Of a stretch of 64,000 nucleotides of DNA, positions 22,620 to 35,439 are shown piece by piece. Below the pieces are notes generated by a model. It was not told where the DNA came from, made no database searches, and saw only the letters and a program-made list of their open reading frames with translations. The translations under genes were made by a program, and so were the position numbers. This DNA comes from Hypholoma sublateritium FD-334 SS-4 (Eukaryota; Basidiomycota; Agaricomycetes; Agaricales; Strophariaceae). The first letter of the stretch is position 1; the number at the start of each line of letters is the position of its first letter. The stretch spans positions 95,251 to 159,250 of the forward strand of contig KN817613.1 of assembly GCA_000827495.1 (NCBI GenBank), written 5' to 3'.

Positions 22620-24820
22620 TCGTTAGGCCTCGAATCAAATCAGCAATCGCATCGGTTGGCGATTTAACTCAATCATGTTATAAATAGCTTCGAGACGCAC
22701 TTGCCGGCATTGTTGTGCAAACATGGCCCGCAGCTTTCACGGGTAACAATACATCTTCTGCTGCTCCTTTTGGCTCCCCGACTCAATGGCTCAAGATATA
22801 ATGGGACGAAAGCAATTGAAGATGTAGATGAGGGCTGGATCCCTTCTTTGGCCGAACCGGTGTGCAAGGAGGGGCGCTATTTAGTTGCTGTACTGTGAGT
22901 AATCGCGTACAAGAGACATAATCCATGGGCAAGTCATCGGCGAGTTTTTCCCTTGTAGTAATATTCAAAGAGCAGAGAACGCCCTTTTTCAGCCATCAGG
23001 TGTGTGCGACTACATTGACTCGTTTTTGGGTAATCCCTGCTGATGGAACGAGCGAGGTTTCAAAATTTCATAGCTTGCGTGTAATCCATACATAGTTTCT
23101 CGGCTGGAATGATCAGGAGAATTACTGGTACAGTTCATAGCAAATCCGTAACCCTTCCATGCCGCTATGCACGGGTTCTCACGAGATGTACTATGCACTG
23201 AGCATGGACATACACTGGCCCCCACAGTCTATCAGACATTTTCTGAATCCCGAGTAACAGGGTCTGTTTGGCTTCAACTTGCAATTTTGTGTATGCCCAT
23301 CCCGATAGCGAAATCAAGAGCAGACCAAGAGCGCGATCTCAATATCACGACCTTTTAGATTTAAATATTCACGTCGTCTGGCGCTGTGAGCTCCTAAAAA
23401 ACCTGTTATTACTCTGAAATTATTCAACTGTAAATAGCGGTTCAGAGAATTTTCGCTTGCGTACGGAATCACAATGCGGGAAAACAAATACCACAAACTT
23501 AAATATAGTTGAACGAAGTTCGAATGCTACTTACCTAATCGGCAAGCCCGATGCCCGGTGTTCTTTGACCAAACTTCGTGCGCTCCATAGCAATTATAAT
23601 ACCTTTTCGACTTCATTCGGCATGACTTTTCTTTCTGTTTTTCATATCTAGCTTTAGAAGTACCTATTCTTAGAAATATACAGCCCGTGAGAGGTCCTTG
23701 GCAGCCCGTAGATGACCGTGCATTTTTGGGTGGCAAGCCGCGTGAGTCAGCAATACTCGGTATTCAGACCTATTCAGACTCAGTGGGCTTCTATCATAGT
23801 ACTTGTATTTTAAAACCAGAGCTTAGTAATTGGCAAAAAATATGATAGCTACGAACGCTTATGTGCTAAAAGGCAATGAGCTCGTTGAATGAAATATTGG
23901 CACTCCGCTACAGAACGCAGGGCTGTCGCTGGGTAAATTGTGATGGTATCACGTACGACTAGACAAAAAGGAGACACATATCTTCCATACTGCATTCAAT
24001 CAAGTCGGAAGAGTGCAGATGTGTCCAGCAGTGCATATTCTGGACGGCGCCCCTTAGAGTCCAATAACCATCAAACTTTAATCAAAAGCGATATAATTTA
24101 CCTTGCGTATCCTAAGGATTCATAGATCCCAGGAGTGAGCCTATGGCTGCGCGAAAAGTCCACAACGCAGAAGATGGATGAGAATTGTAGTAACAAGGCC
24201 GAATTTACCGGACCTCGACTAACGGGCGCTTTCTAAGCTTCTATCTTTAGGCAGGGATGGGAAACATCTAATGATCTACCAATCTGAATATTGCTCGATA
24301 TGGATATGGATCAAATTCACGGATCAACCGCCCCCATGCCACTTCGACGCCGGTCCGAGGTGCGGTAGGTGGGCGTCGCGCTTTGAGGTATCCCCAACTT
24401 GATCGCATCCCCAGAGATGCACTAGAAACATACATATGTACCACGATGGAACGAATTTCAATTTTTTGATGCTCTTTGAATGTCAGGAGAGACATATTCG
24501 CCAAAGACTACTCGATGGATATCTTCTGCGCGTATGTGTTTGTCATGTGGCGCACGGCGGCGGATTACTACACATGAGATGAGATATTTATTGTTTGCAG
24601 CACAGCAGATAATTCCCTTCCGCTCCAATGCCACTCGGTGAAATTATGCTTTTGGACCCCATGCCTCTCTATTTGTAAATTTTTGCATCATAGTAAGTGC
24701 TCACAAAGTATTACGATGACTCAGGAGCCTGTGTACGATTGCTCGCTGCTTGCTTGAATTTAATTATAACATGTTCCAGAATCCGCTGAACTAGATTACT
24801 CCCTTGATTCAGTCCCAGCG
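22620..24820. other. gene-poor spacer between the inverted secreted-protein genes
   Basis: About 2.2 kb of AT-richer DNA with only short ORFs on both strands. No transposase, LTR or RNA gene is recognised. It is the loop of the inverted duplication whose arms are about 21950-22610 and 24830-25530. Confidence 0.5.
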
Positions 24821-24987
24821 AAGTCGTATGGCCTACTGGAGCTAGAGTGGTAGTACATTCGCCCCAGAACTCTATCTGTACGCGTCAGCTGGCATAACAA
24901 AGCATTATCTGACACGGACATCGACGGCGAGAGAATTCCAAACAGCTTCATTGGTTGCTCAAATTTTATTCTGGCAGCGTGCTGAGG

Positions 24988-24994
24988 TATATAA
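24988..24994 (+). promoter_or_regulatory. TATA box of secreted protein copy B
   Basis: TATATAA 70 bp before the ATG at 25064. The surrounding sequence is a near-exact reverse complement of the promoter of copy A. Confidence 0.6.
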
Positions 24995-25063
24995 GACCTT
25001 CAATTGCGAGCAGAAAATCAGCATCCAAGCTACCTTTGAAAAGTCAAAGCCAACAAACGAACA

Positions 25064-25464
25064 ATGCAGTTTATCAGCCTCGTCGCTCTCACCATCTCTG
25101 CCATTGCCGGCCAGGCCATCGCTAGCAACGTTGCATTCAACGTCGCTCCCCTGGGTACACGTGAGTTTGACTTCTTCGGCGGCCATGCGTATATCATGAC
25201 TGATTTTGACCATATTACTTCACAGCGTGCGGCGATGGCACCACCATCAGCTGCAATCTTTCCCCCGGCCAGTCTTGCAAGGGCAACTTCAACCCGAAGC
25301 AAGCTTCCATCGTCGTCACGCAGGCCCTCGGGAATTGCCATGTCAGCTTGTACCCCAGCAATGACCAGCAAGGAGGCGTCATCCAGAGGCTCGACACGGA
25401 CACGGCGGGCACCTGCATCTTCACCTCGGTTGCGGAGTACCAGAGCTACGGCATTTTCTGTTAA
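25064..25464 (+). CDS. small secreted cysteine-rich protein, copy B
   Basis: Exons 25064-25160 and 25226-25464 with a 65 nt intron give 111 residues: the same signal peptide and six-Cys mature protein as copy A. The intron is identical at every position compared. Differences become frequent only in the last codons and the 3' flank, and upstream of about 24960, so identity is confined to the gene and its core promoter. This is what gene conversion between inverted copies, or selection plus recent duplication, would leave. Confidence 0.85.
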
Positions 25465-28400
25465 ACGCGTCGGCGGTTGGTGAACGGATGAGAAGCCCGT
25501 TCTAAATATGTAGTACTTTGGAATAAACATCTGTCGATTTTGCAAGTTGAAACCAGCTGACCATCTGAGAGTTATGGATGTCCCTGCGTTCCAAGTGTGC
25601 AGAGTAAATCACGGTGACATCTCTGTCGATTGAAGATATTTCCTGGAACAAAAGGATGACGGTACATAGGAGTATTAGGAATGTAAAGCAGAGAGAGTAG
25701 CTTCGTTATAAGGTGCGAAGCGAAATGAGATAACTTGGATTTCAGGAAGAGCGCACGTGGGGAATATATGGGGCGAGCCGACAGCACAAGAGTAGACGTG
25801 ACAATACCCGGAGGAGTAGGCAGACAGACATACAGTTGTGGACGTGGTTGTGTATGCGATGCGGGGTATTTGAATTTTGCATGCCAGAGGCGCGAGAGGA
25901 AGGACTCAAGCGAAGAACGGCAGGATAAGAAGACAGAGACAAGCGGGTGCAGGAGACAAGAGAAAGTGAAAGCCAGCGGAGGAATAGCGTAAAAGTTGAC
26001 AGGTGCGGGACATAGAACCGGCAGAGTAGTACCAGTATCGTAGCCACGGCTTTGGACAGATTCTCCGCGTTGGCATTACTCCCTGCAGTCAAGTATCTCC
26101 AAGACCTCGCCAGCCGCACGACCTCGACAGCTGCCATTGACAGCAATTCACGATGCGAGCACTGGCGCCTCTGGGGTATTCGATACGAGCAGGTTGACCC
26201 GAGCGGCCTTGATTGTTTCTCTGGTTCACATTTCGTGCATGTACATTTCAACGACGGCAGACGGTTGAGTATCATATATAGAAACACCCCAGGGGAGATT
26301 TACACTCACAATATCTCAAAGAAGTTGGCAAGGCGCCATGTCCAGTGGATTGTGCAGGCATTTTGGCAGCGACGACGCGGAGGGCGACGGCCAGGTTTAA
26401 TGCAGGTTGAGTTCAGCTACGAACCGATTTTCTCACGCTTGCCGGTGCCGGCGATGCTCCGCTCGCTCGGGGAACAGCACGCATTTGCTCTTCTCCCCGT
26501 CCTGCCGTACGGTAAAGGTTTGATTGCGACTGTGTAAGGCACTCACACACTCCAGAGATATCCTCAGTAGTCTCAGTGCTTATAATCCGCATCCTGCTCA
26601 CCGTCCTCATGCCGTCCCACAATTCGGCGGCCTATACCGTTACCTTCAGGAATGCACTAGCGCTTTCCGTTGCATCACACCGCACATATACGTAGTCTGT
26701 GGTGTTTGGGTCCTGCGCTTTGTCCAGGAAGAGCCTCAGGTTCTGGAAATTGCGAGGGGCGTGCGATCATCACATTGATTCACACATGCGTTCAACTTCC
26801 AGTGCGTGCTGTAGAAGAGACTGAGGGAGGAGCTCGTTAGCATTCCGCAATCGTAGTTCAGGTCCTTATGCGTCATATCACGATGGCACGGAGAGTTCAG
26901 ACGGGCGGCGGGATAGCGCCGCAAACAGTCGAGCGCTTGTGTTATCTCGGCTCTAAGAGAACGCGACATGGGAGGAAGTATCTGTCCGGCCACCGTGCAC
27001 TCTCTCCGGCGGAAACTCACACTGGGCCTGATATACTGCAACGAACAACAGACCGTAATCTGGTTTATCAAATCATTTAAGTTAAGCTTATCGACGACGG
27101 AGGACGCGCCCTTGCGAGATAAGACACAATCTCTAGTCCTCGATCCACCGTTCACGACCTTCTCTGAGGCGGCCTGCAGTAGAGAAGCAGGTCAGCGCGC
27201 AGGCCACTGGAAATGATAGGGATCGTGTGTGTCGACTATGCAGACCCAACGAACAGTGAAGATAGAGCGTCCACTGTACTCTTGCATGGCAAGCGCATGC
27301 ATGGATGTGCCAGGTGAATCAGCCGTGGGGGCTGACCCAGACGCAACGGAGCGTAGATACCACGAGCAGACTGGCGAGACGAAGGGAGCCCCGAAAACGA
27401 ATTCTGCAGTGAACCAGAGCGTCCTAGGCCGGCCAGGGTAGCACGCGCAGAGCGGCGTAATAGACAGTGTGCTTCACATTGGTCCGTCAGACATGTGCAT
27501 GCCTACTTTGACAATTTGTAGTTCTATGCACAGGTACTAATACCTCAATTAGGAAGTGATAAATCTATGTAAAAATAACCAATACGCCAAACTTATGGGG
27601 TCCTCGCAGCACATGTACTGTACTGAATACTTGTCCAGCACAAGGGTCGTTGTTGGTGTACACAGCACGCAGCGCCACATTTCCGAGATGCGAATGCGGC
27701 CGGCCAGACTCAGGAGGAAACAGTGCTCGTGAGCGGCGGTGCAATTACATTACATTGAATTGATTTAATTATACTAGTCAGTATGCACACGCACAGAGCG
27801 CGCGCTTCTGCGTCAACGCACCCTGTGGGAGGCTATTAATGGCCAGTGCGGGCCCAAATTCAATGTTCTATGTGTGCAATACTCACACGTATGTCTGATA
27901 CCGCACACCTTCAAGGAAGGCCCGGTGGACCGAGTACACAACTGTTAATGGCGCCCAGATAACGGTTCTATTATTGAATTGTGTGGGAAGGATTCAGAGA
28001 CGCTGGGATTGCGGAGAAGCGGTGCTACGTAAAAATCAGGGTGGGATATTGAAGTTATTATTATAATACTTACCGAGCATCTTATCACAGCCCACGGGTT
28101 GACTAGATAAGATGATGCGTCAGTAGCGGCGTTGGACCTGTGAGTTTAAGTATTTTAGAGCTAAAAAATACATTACGGGGAGACTAGAGGGCTGAGGATA
28201 AGTACGAATTCTGACGTGGAAGTGATAAGATTGTCTACTTATGTTACATACGAACAATGTGTGCACGGTCTCCCTCTTACCGTTGCCCCCTGATGTAATT
28301 CACATTACATGTACATTATGTCAATTACCTGACATCTTTAAGTAAGTTGAATCCTGGGACAACCGTCTCAGAGACGGTTAAATTTCAACCGGGTTATAAT

Positions 28401-28757
28401 TACCCCTGTAAATAGCTTTCGGCCATCAATGCCACTGGCATTGCTGTTTGGCACAAGCTTAGCGGCACTTTTTTGAACGCGACCGTCCCGCTTTCTGTCC
28501 GATTAAAGAGGCCTCTCAGGGACTTCTGTCCAGATTTGAACTAAAATTTCTGATTGAGGCTCCAGTTTGACTGGGGAAAGTGAAAACTGGTGAGGGGACG
28601 GTTGAGCAGACACTCAAAAGAGATCTTTGCGTAAAGATCATTTTGTTCTGCACACCTTGTCACCTTACACAGCTATTTCCCCGCAAAGCTGCCGCACAGG
28701 CTCGAGGCGAACTTTATATCTATTAGGATCTATTAGGTGCCCTGCTTATATCTCGAC
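25465..28757. other. 3.3 kb without a confident gene
   Basis: Fragmentary ORFs occur on both strands between about 25740 and 27160 (the longest is 161 codons on the plus strand at 26052), but none shows a domain, a signal peptide or a convincing exon chain. 27500-28700 is AT-rich and empty apart from the PARP-gene promoter at its right end. It may hold decayed sequence. Confidence 0.4.
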
Positions 28758-28763
28758 TATAAA
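28758..28763 (+). promoter_or_regulatory. TATA box of the PARP-like gene
   Basis: TATAAA, 71 bp upstream of the ATG at 28829. Confidence 0.55.
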
Positions 28764-28828
28764 CACCGTCATTCTCGACTGAACTCTTCTTCACGAAGGG
28801 AAGAGGAATACCCAATATTCTTTATTCC

Positions 28829-29860
28829 ATGTCTTATAATCCCTACTGTGTGTACCCTGACCCTTACTATGTGTACCCTAACCCCTACTATGTGTTCCCT
28901 CACCCCTACTATGGGTACACTGGCTCCTATCATGAATACCCGCAGTTGGTCCCTATTTTGCCGGTCCCTATTTCGTCGAATGTAAGTAGAGTTTGCCCTC
29001 TCGGACAGGCGATTTAATCTCTTCGTGTCTGCCAGAATCTGCTCCACTCCGGGCCCAACGAATACGAAATCAGTACGTCGACTGGTCATAGGCCTTGCAT
29101 GCACTCGTTCAAATTCTGCTTGGGGAGCAGTTTCGGAACGGTTCCTGAATGGGTGGCTGCACCCCGATAAACCCACGCCGACGATCAAGCAGATATTCCT
29201 TGTCGCCCATTCTACCCGAGAAGGCCACACATACGCGCGGAATTTTAACGACTACTAGTGCTGATTCCCTTTATCGGTTGTCTTGAATGAACTGATATTT
29301 TGTCTGCAGCAACAGAGTGGGTAACATGCAGATGCTCTTCCACGGAACACGGTGCGAGTGCCGCATTGGGAGGGGAAGCCTGAAGGCATGCGATTCGGAG
29401 ACTTGTAATCTGTGCGAAATTATCAAAGGGTCGTATAGCATGGAGAAAGCGAAAGGCCGTGCGTCGAGTCGTTGATCATCTTGTTGATCCGCATGGTCCT
29501 GATTTTTTCATTTTTTTGTAGAGCAGATGTTCGGGCGTGGGATATACACCACGGAGGTATCGTCCAAGGCGGACGTCTACGTAGACAACGTGGACGACAG
29601 TCAGGACAGTATAATGATCCTCAACCAGGTCGCTTTGGGGCGCTCGAAGATCATGTACGAGGCATGTCACAACATGCAAGCTGCGCCCCCTACGTATGAT
29701 TCGGTACGGTTCTCTTTTCATGATAGCGTTCTTTGTTTACCAGAGCGGATTGTAGGTCACAGCGGCGACGTACGCACATGGCGGGGAGGTGAGATATCAC
29801 GAGGCGGTGGTCTATCGGGAGGACGCGATATGCCCTCATGCGATTGTGGTTTATTCTTAG
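28829..29860 (+). CDS. small PARP-like ADP-ribosyltransferase with Tyr/Pro N-terminal repeats
   Basis: Six exons (28829-28981, 29036-29072, 29128-29257, 29310-29458, 29522-29703, 29756-29860) give 251 residues. Residues 1-50 hold three 8-residue repeats of the type YPNPYYVF, encoded by 24 bp DNA repeats. The rest is a PARP catalytic fold: FLNGWLHPDKPTPTIKQIF, the NAD-binding FHGTRCECRIG with the catalytic His, the Cys-rich ETCNLCEIIKGSY, FGRGIYTTEVSSKADVYV with the catalytic Tyr, and a C-terminal HEAVVYREDAICPHAIVVY, whose Glu may be the third triad residue. It probably uses NAD+ to ADP-ribosylate proteins or nucleic acids. There is no WWE, zinc-finger or BRCT module. The third acceptor could also be three bases later (29131). 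Confidence 0.82.
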
Positions 29861-30860
29861 GACGCACTGTATAAATCAAGGGAGATAAATGATGCTTTTC
29901 CATGTCAGAAAGAGTTTGACAAGCTGAAGCCTATGATAGCCAATGGGTTGTACATAAATCGGCGGCGGGCGACTGGTGTACTACAGTAATCCAGACACTT
30001 TTCACCTAGACGAGGCCTTGCAATTTTGGTACATGAGCTCTGCATAATATGTAGTTCGATGGGACATACATAAGAGCCAGTACGAGCCAGCCTTCAGGTT
30101 CTTCTATTCCATATTACAAACTACATACGCTTATCAGCTATTCAATCGTCCCTTGTCTTTATCTCTAAAGACAGTCCGTCTGGTTATCACGGATATTACT
30201 TCCTATTCCACCGTGGAAAAATGCGACCAAGATTCAGCATAAACGCTGAGATAGGACAAACGGTGTATGAATGGTACTCATTATAATGTAATGTGTTTCA
30301 AGTTCATGGAAGATATCCCGTCATACGGTAGGTAATCACAGATAGGGAGCGTCACGGTGTGAGACAGAGGAAAGAACAATATGTGACACGGCACCCATAC
30401 GCGAGCCGGATGTCTCTTCGAAGCCTGGATCTGGGCCTAGCGCGCGTTTCGGATGGCGCTCAGGATATCGTCGAGTAGATCAGAAATTTAAGTTCCTGCT
30501 GGTCGAGCTACGGATATAGAAAGACAAATAGGCGCTCGTTGTATATATACGGCGATGAGCCGCAGTGATACTCATCTAGCTTGGTTCCTGGCGCTTGTGA
30601 TTTCATACAGTGAATTCAGTAAAATTGCAGTCCGCAGCGTTGGCGAGCTGCACATGGACTTGCTTTAGCTATTAGCCGTCATTATAATATTCTAGTAAGT
30701 GACTCTTTCACTTTTGCATGCACATATAGCATAATTGTGCTGATGGAGTACAACTTGTGGTTGTAAGGTGATTGGGCTGTGAGTAATAGCACAACCAACA
30801 TATGATCAGCTGTTGTTTTTTGTTATCTAATTGGAGCCATGACAGCCCGATGACAGCTGT
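29861..30860. other. intergenic, nothing recognised
   Basis: AT-rich flank between the PARP-like gene and the start of the duplicated array. No gene or repeat is recognised. Confidence 0.4.
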
Positions 30861-30869
30861 GCCAAAATG

Positions 30870-31440
30870 AAAAGCAGCGGTTGGTTATGAGATACTTCTC
30901 CGCACTGGGCCGCTGGACCTTCAAAAGAGCACAGAAACCGCATTATGGAGCTATAGAATCACCGCAGATGGCCCGCCCTTATATTAGCCGCGAGATCAGC
31001 AACATTTTGTTGGTTTAAAACCCCGCGCACTCTCATATATAGACTGGATTGATACCACTCTACCGCTTTGAGAAAGATATGCCGACGAGACCTATTTCAA
31101 GCGCACTTCTTTGTTTTTATCCCCACTGCCCGCATGATTGAGTCGGGCGATGCTTTGATAGTTCACAGTGCGGTCTACGTCACATAGTGATTTATTCCGG
31201 CGGGCGATCCTTCAAACAGTGAATGCATACATCGACACACACCGCGTTCAGCGTGTCCAATTAGTACTTGCCAACAAAATTACGTGGCGATTGTTCAGAC
31301 TGATCGATGGTTCTGGAATAACATGAAATGCACAGATTGGATTTGTAACACAATAGAACATATGTTGTATAGCACCTGGTTTGAATAGTAGGCGCGAACA
31401 AGGAACATGCGGATCGGGGTCTTGCGACCCGTGCATGTAT
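30870..31440. repeat. array flank, direct repeat of 34800-35290
   Basis: Matches 34800-35290 over about 450 bp (landmarks: CACCGCAGATGGCCC, CAGCAACATTTTGTTGGTT, CCACTCTACCGCTTTGAGAA, GTGGCGATTGTTCAGACTGA). It marks the left edge of the first X-Y unit. The distance between copies is about 3.9 kb. Confidence 0.85.
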
Positions 31441-31550
31441 TAGATTGTTATGTCTTGTTCGATTTTCGTGGAGGGGAGCAGAGCGCAGGCACAAATAGAT
31501 GGCGTGGCGTGGCAAAAATGCGAACCGACGACCAATGGCGCCAGGGGTCG

Positions 31551-32950
31551 GAAATGAGATGCCGGCGGCAGTGGCGGCACGGCATCGTCCGCATCGGCAT
31601 GGCTAAGTATAGCGCAGCCAGCCCGCTCTCGTCTCATCGGCCATCACAACGTTCGTGCCGACACCCTCGTCGCGGCGTCATCGGAGAGCGCCAGCGGCGC
31701 ACCCGTGAGGAGCACGCGCCGGGATCAGGCCAGCCCACCATGCACCCCGCAGGTACGAAGGAGGAGGGGGAGCGTCGGAGCGAGCCGGGACGAGGGCGGG
31801 GGTATGTGGGATCGTTATCAGGAACTGTGGGGAGGTTAGAACGACCTGCAGAATCCACGCGCGGCGTCGCAGGTGCAGGGCGGCCGCGGTGGGTCTTGGG
31901 GAAGGCGCGGGGACGGCAGCGTCGGAGTAGGGACGAGAGCGTTGGGGACGGAGCGACAGCGCTGTGGATGGGTATAGATATAGAGTAGCTCCCCAGCAGT
32001 GGGTAGGGAAACAACAGCGTCGACGGAGCGTAGCCTGCTTTCCCGGGTGTGTCGAATACAAAATACCGGCGAGGAGGCAGGGCCATCGACGAGCGTTACG
32101 ACGGGTGACAATGGCATGTCGACGAGACGAGGAATAGTCACTGCGCTCAAGGGGATCGGCGCGGAAGCTGTATAGAAGAATGTCATGAATCATAGGCAGG
32201 CCCGCTTCGGTGTCGGCCAGAGTTTCAGCAGCGGGAGGCCAGGGCGAGGAAGAGAAATCATGGAAAATGCGCAATCAACAACCTTTCCCACGCTAAGTGG
32301 GTCTACGCCGCGCAGCCGACCATCTCCCCCTTCGCCACAACTCACGACACCCCCACCACGGTGGAGATGGTGTCCTTATTCCCCAATCCACCCATCCCCA
32401 TCACAGTCCGTCCCGTTGCCGGCACACACGTCCCAGTGGCCGACACAGAGTTCCATAGCGACAATGCGCCACGGATCCCTCGTCGCGACGCCGATTGACA
32501 GCAGAAGCCTCGCGCCTAAGGGGAGAATGAGTGCGGCGCAGTAGAGATCGGCCAGTGCACACGACAGCGGAAGTCAGGGCTTGAGGAGTCGGGGCGCGCG
32601 GCGAGGGACGGTCTGCGTGGATCCTGCGATGACCCGCGGGTGCAGGGTGCAAGGGTTAGCGCAGGGTGGCAGGTGCGGGGAGATGCATACAGCGGGCACC
32701 TATCCTACGCGCCCTGGATGATGACCGGCGCCGGCGAAGAGTAGCATGCGTAGAGAGCTTTGCATGGATGAGTGCGCGATGGGGCTTGTCAGGGTCAAGG
32801 AAAGTGCTATCGCATGACCAAGGCCGGCGCCAGGACGGAGCGCAGCGCAGGACAGGCGTAAATAAGCGCTGTGGCGCGTCGACCGCGGCGTCTACTGAAA
32901 ACAGGCAGCTCTGGCGATGAATGGAGTGCACGATACGCGCACTCCATGGA
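31551..32950 (-). pseudogene. decayed gene X fragments, unit 1 (two partial copies)
   Basis: 31551-32000 and about 32310-32560 resemble parts of the intact gene X at 59 kb (GGCGGCACGGCATCGTCCGC; the region encoding GARLALSIDAATKELE; the region encoding the SWVVV end). Frames are broken by many indels and no long ORF matches the parent protein. The two segments lie one behind the other, as in the other units, so the duplication of X precedes the tandem array. Confidence 0.7.
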
Positions 32951-33280
32951 GTCCGTATCGAAGGTTCGCGGTGGACGCTGGTGCGCTGAAAATTGAATCA
33001 GTGAGCGGACGGTACGAATTCAGCCGCGCAAATAAGTTTCGCCCGGTGCGAGCAGTCCTAGGGCGATCAGGGCGGTACTCAACGCAAGGGAGTTTCTACG
33101 TAGCCCGGGACGTTTCGCAGTGGCGAGATATATCAAGTCTTCCGTTAGCTATGTAAAAGGGTTCATATTCGTACAGTCATAGTACAGTCATACTGAAAAC
33201 CCGTGCGAAGACGGGTCACTGGCTCGTAAATAAATAACGCTGCTTCAGACAGTCTATGCGTCGACAGCATGTAACCACAG

Positions 33281-34329
33281 CTATACATGCGTATAGACAT
33301 GTGCGTTGCCTCCCCCAATCGACACAGCGCTGCTGCTCACAAAGAGTATATTGATTGCAGGCCATTGTACGAAGGAAGAATTCCTAGTGTTCCCTGAACG
33401 AATTTAATTGGCGTCGCTCGGATGGAATGTGCGTGTGAGATCTAAATACCTTCGTCCGCTGCTTCAGACGCGCCGTTACCACCGGCGTGCGTATGGTCTA
33501 AAGCGTATGGATGCAGTGAGTTCGGCGTGTCCGAGACTTCGCTGAACGCCTTACTGACCTGCGGACCCCATGTGCGATTCCCCGTCAGCATGGTTGAGTA
33601 TTGGGCTTTCCAAATTAGACGCCGTGTTCCTTTCCTCCGTTGGAAGGCCTTGGAGGTGATGGATATTCATGGCGGCTGCTGCTTGTGTGTCCGCCGCATT
33701 GAGGTTGAGAATCTCGGCCTATCAAACTTAAAATTACTGCGTATTTTCTAATTAAAACTCGTATTCTCACCTGAGCCATGCGCAAAGCTTCTCGGAGCTG
33801 TGCGTGGTATGTTTTCATCCTCGGCGCGTCGCGTGCTATTTTGATGCGACGCACAAAATGAAATTTTGAGGTGCGCATCTGAGATCCACCATCAACAAAC
33901 TGCTTCGCAGAATTCAACATCCTGTATAGTATAATGGTAGCAATGAGGATAGTTTGACAGGATGTAACACAGAGGACAGACGTGGTAGCATCGATGATGA
34001 TATTGCGAAGTTTCCGCGACGGCCATAGGTGTGGGCTGGGCGACCGCTGATACGACCGCCAGATTGCAGCAATAAACATAACGGCGTCGTTGGAAAGGCA
34101 GGTGAGGTTTTGGTCTTCGTCCCGCTGAGCGTATTGATTCAGATGAGTATGAAACTTGCAGACCTGTTGGGCACAAAAGTGGATACAGGCTGACCTCCGC
34201 GGCGGTTACCAAGTCGAGGGTCGTGGTCGCGGCCTCTTTTAGGTATTGGGCCTGGATGAGGTATGCATTGGCGGCTTCCTGCACCAGCAGCGTGCTTCTG
34301 AGCTCACAGCTGATAGGAGGGTGCACCAT
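33281..34329 (-). CDS. gene Y copy 1: helical N-terminal domain, linker and conserved C-terminal motif
   Basis: Six exons, high to low (34329-34195, 34124-33982, 33921-33771, 33718-33559, 33497-33450, 33393-33281), give 249 residues with all frames open. Exon 1 ends with AQYLKEAATTTLDLVTAAE. Exon 2 has DEDQNLTCLSNDAVMFIAAI and WRSYQ...HLWPSRKLRNIII. Exon 3 has SKFHFVRRIKIARDAPRMKT, and exon 4 is a low-complexity linker. Exon 6 ends with FVSSSAVSIGGGNAHVYTHV, the last residues of the protein. The N-terminal 150 residues look all-helical. No enzyme motif, signal peptide or clear membrane span is seen. The first donor (GTCAGC) is weak. Upstream in-frame sequence similar to the other copies lacks an ATG, so the N-terminus may be longer through another exon. 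Function is unknown; see the findings for the HeLo/amyloid idea. Confidence 0.75.
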
Positions 34330-34799
34330 CTGGGGTATTCGAATGCCTTCAACATGAAGCGGATTCGACCCTTTTTTAAGGACCTAGCCGTCCAGTGAAC
34401 AGACGAAAATAGATGGTGCATGCGAGCTGACGCGCTCCTGCTGTGGGCTGTGGTTTCGTCTTTAATTGTGTGCGAACAGAACTCAAAAAGCGATAAAAAT
34501 AACCTGCCTACTGCCTGCCTCTTGTTGTATTCAGCATGTATCATCTATTTTCATCTGCTCTCCGGGACGCTGGTGTAAGTGTTACTATACGGGCCGTTCT
34601 TTCTGGTCAGTACCAAACAGTTGTTCACTTTCGAACTTTCAAGATTCAAACCTTATTCTCTGATATAGTTATAATATTGTGGAAAGTCGACCCGTACGTT
34701 ACGAGAACCGTACTCCCGTCAAATACCGTATCCCGTCTCGTTCATAGGCAATACAGCGTGGTCCTACCAATCCGTGTGATCACCAGTGAGCCCGCCCCA

Positions 34800-35290
34800 A
34801 CAGCAGGATTGCCTTTAAAAGAGTGCAGAATCCGCGTTCTGGAGGTATACAATCACCGCAGATGGCCCACCCTCATATCCGCCGCGATATCAGCAACATT
34901 TTGTTGGTTCAAAACGCCGCGCACTTTCATATATAGACAGTACTAATGCCACTCTACCGCTTTGAGAAAGATATACCCGCGAGACCTATTTCAAACACAT
35001 TTCTTTGTCTTTATCCCCACTGCCCGCATAATTGAGTGGGGCGATGCTCTGATATTTCACCGTGCGATCTACATCACACAATGATTTATTCCAGCGGCCG
35101 ATCCTTCAAACAGTGAATGCATCCATCCACCCTCACGGCATTCAGCATGTCCAAGTAGTATTTGTCAACATAATTATGTGGCGATTGTTCAGACTGATCG
35201 ATGGGTCTGGAATAACATGAATTGCACAGATTGAATTTGTAACGGAATGGAACAGATGTTGTACAGTACCTGGTTTGAATAGTAAGCGTG
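34800..35290. repeat. array flank, second copy
   Basis: Direct repeat of 30870-31440. It lies upstream of Y1 (which reads leftward) and at the 3' side of the second X remnant. Confidence 0.85.
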
Positions 35291-35439
35291 TTGTTGTGTC
35301 TTCATCAGTACTTACTCGTGGATGGCGTGATCGGGGGAGGAGAGCAGAGCAGAGCCACATATATAGATGGCGTGTAGTCTCCTTTACGGACTCCTATAGT
35401 GATGACAATCGACCACTGGACATGGAGAAGGCGTGGCGT

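Noticed and set aside
26052..26537. 161-codon plus-strand ORF in the 25-28 kb gap
   Set aside because: No recognisable motif, and overlapping open frames on the other strand are equally long; cannot choose.
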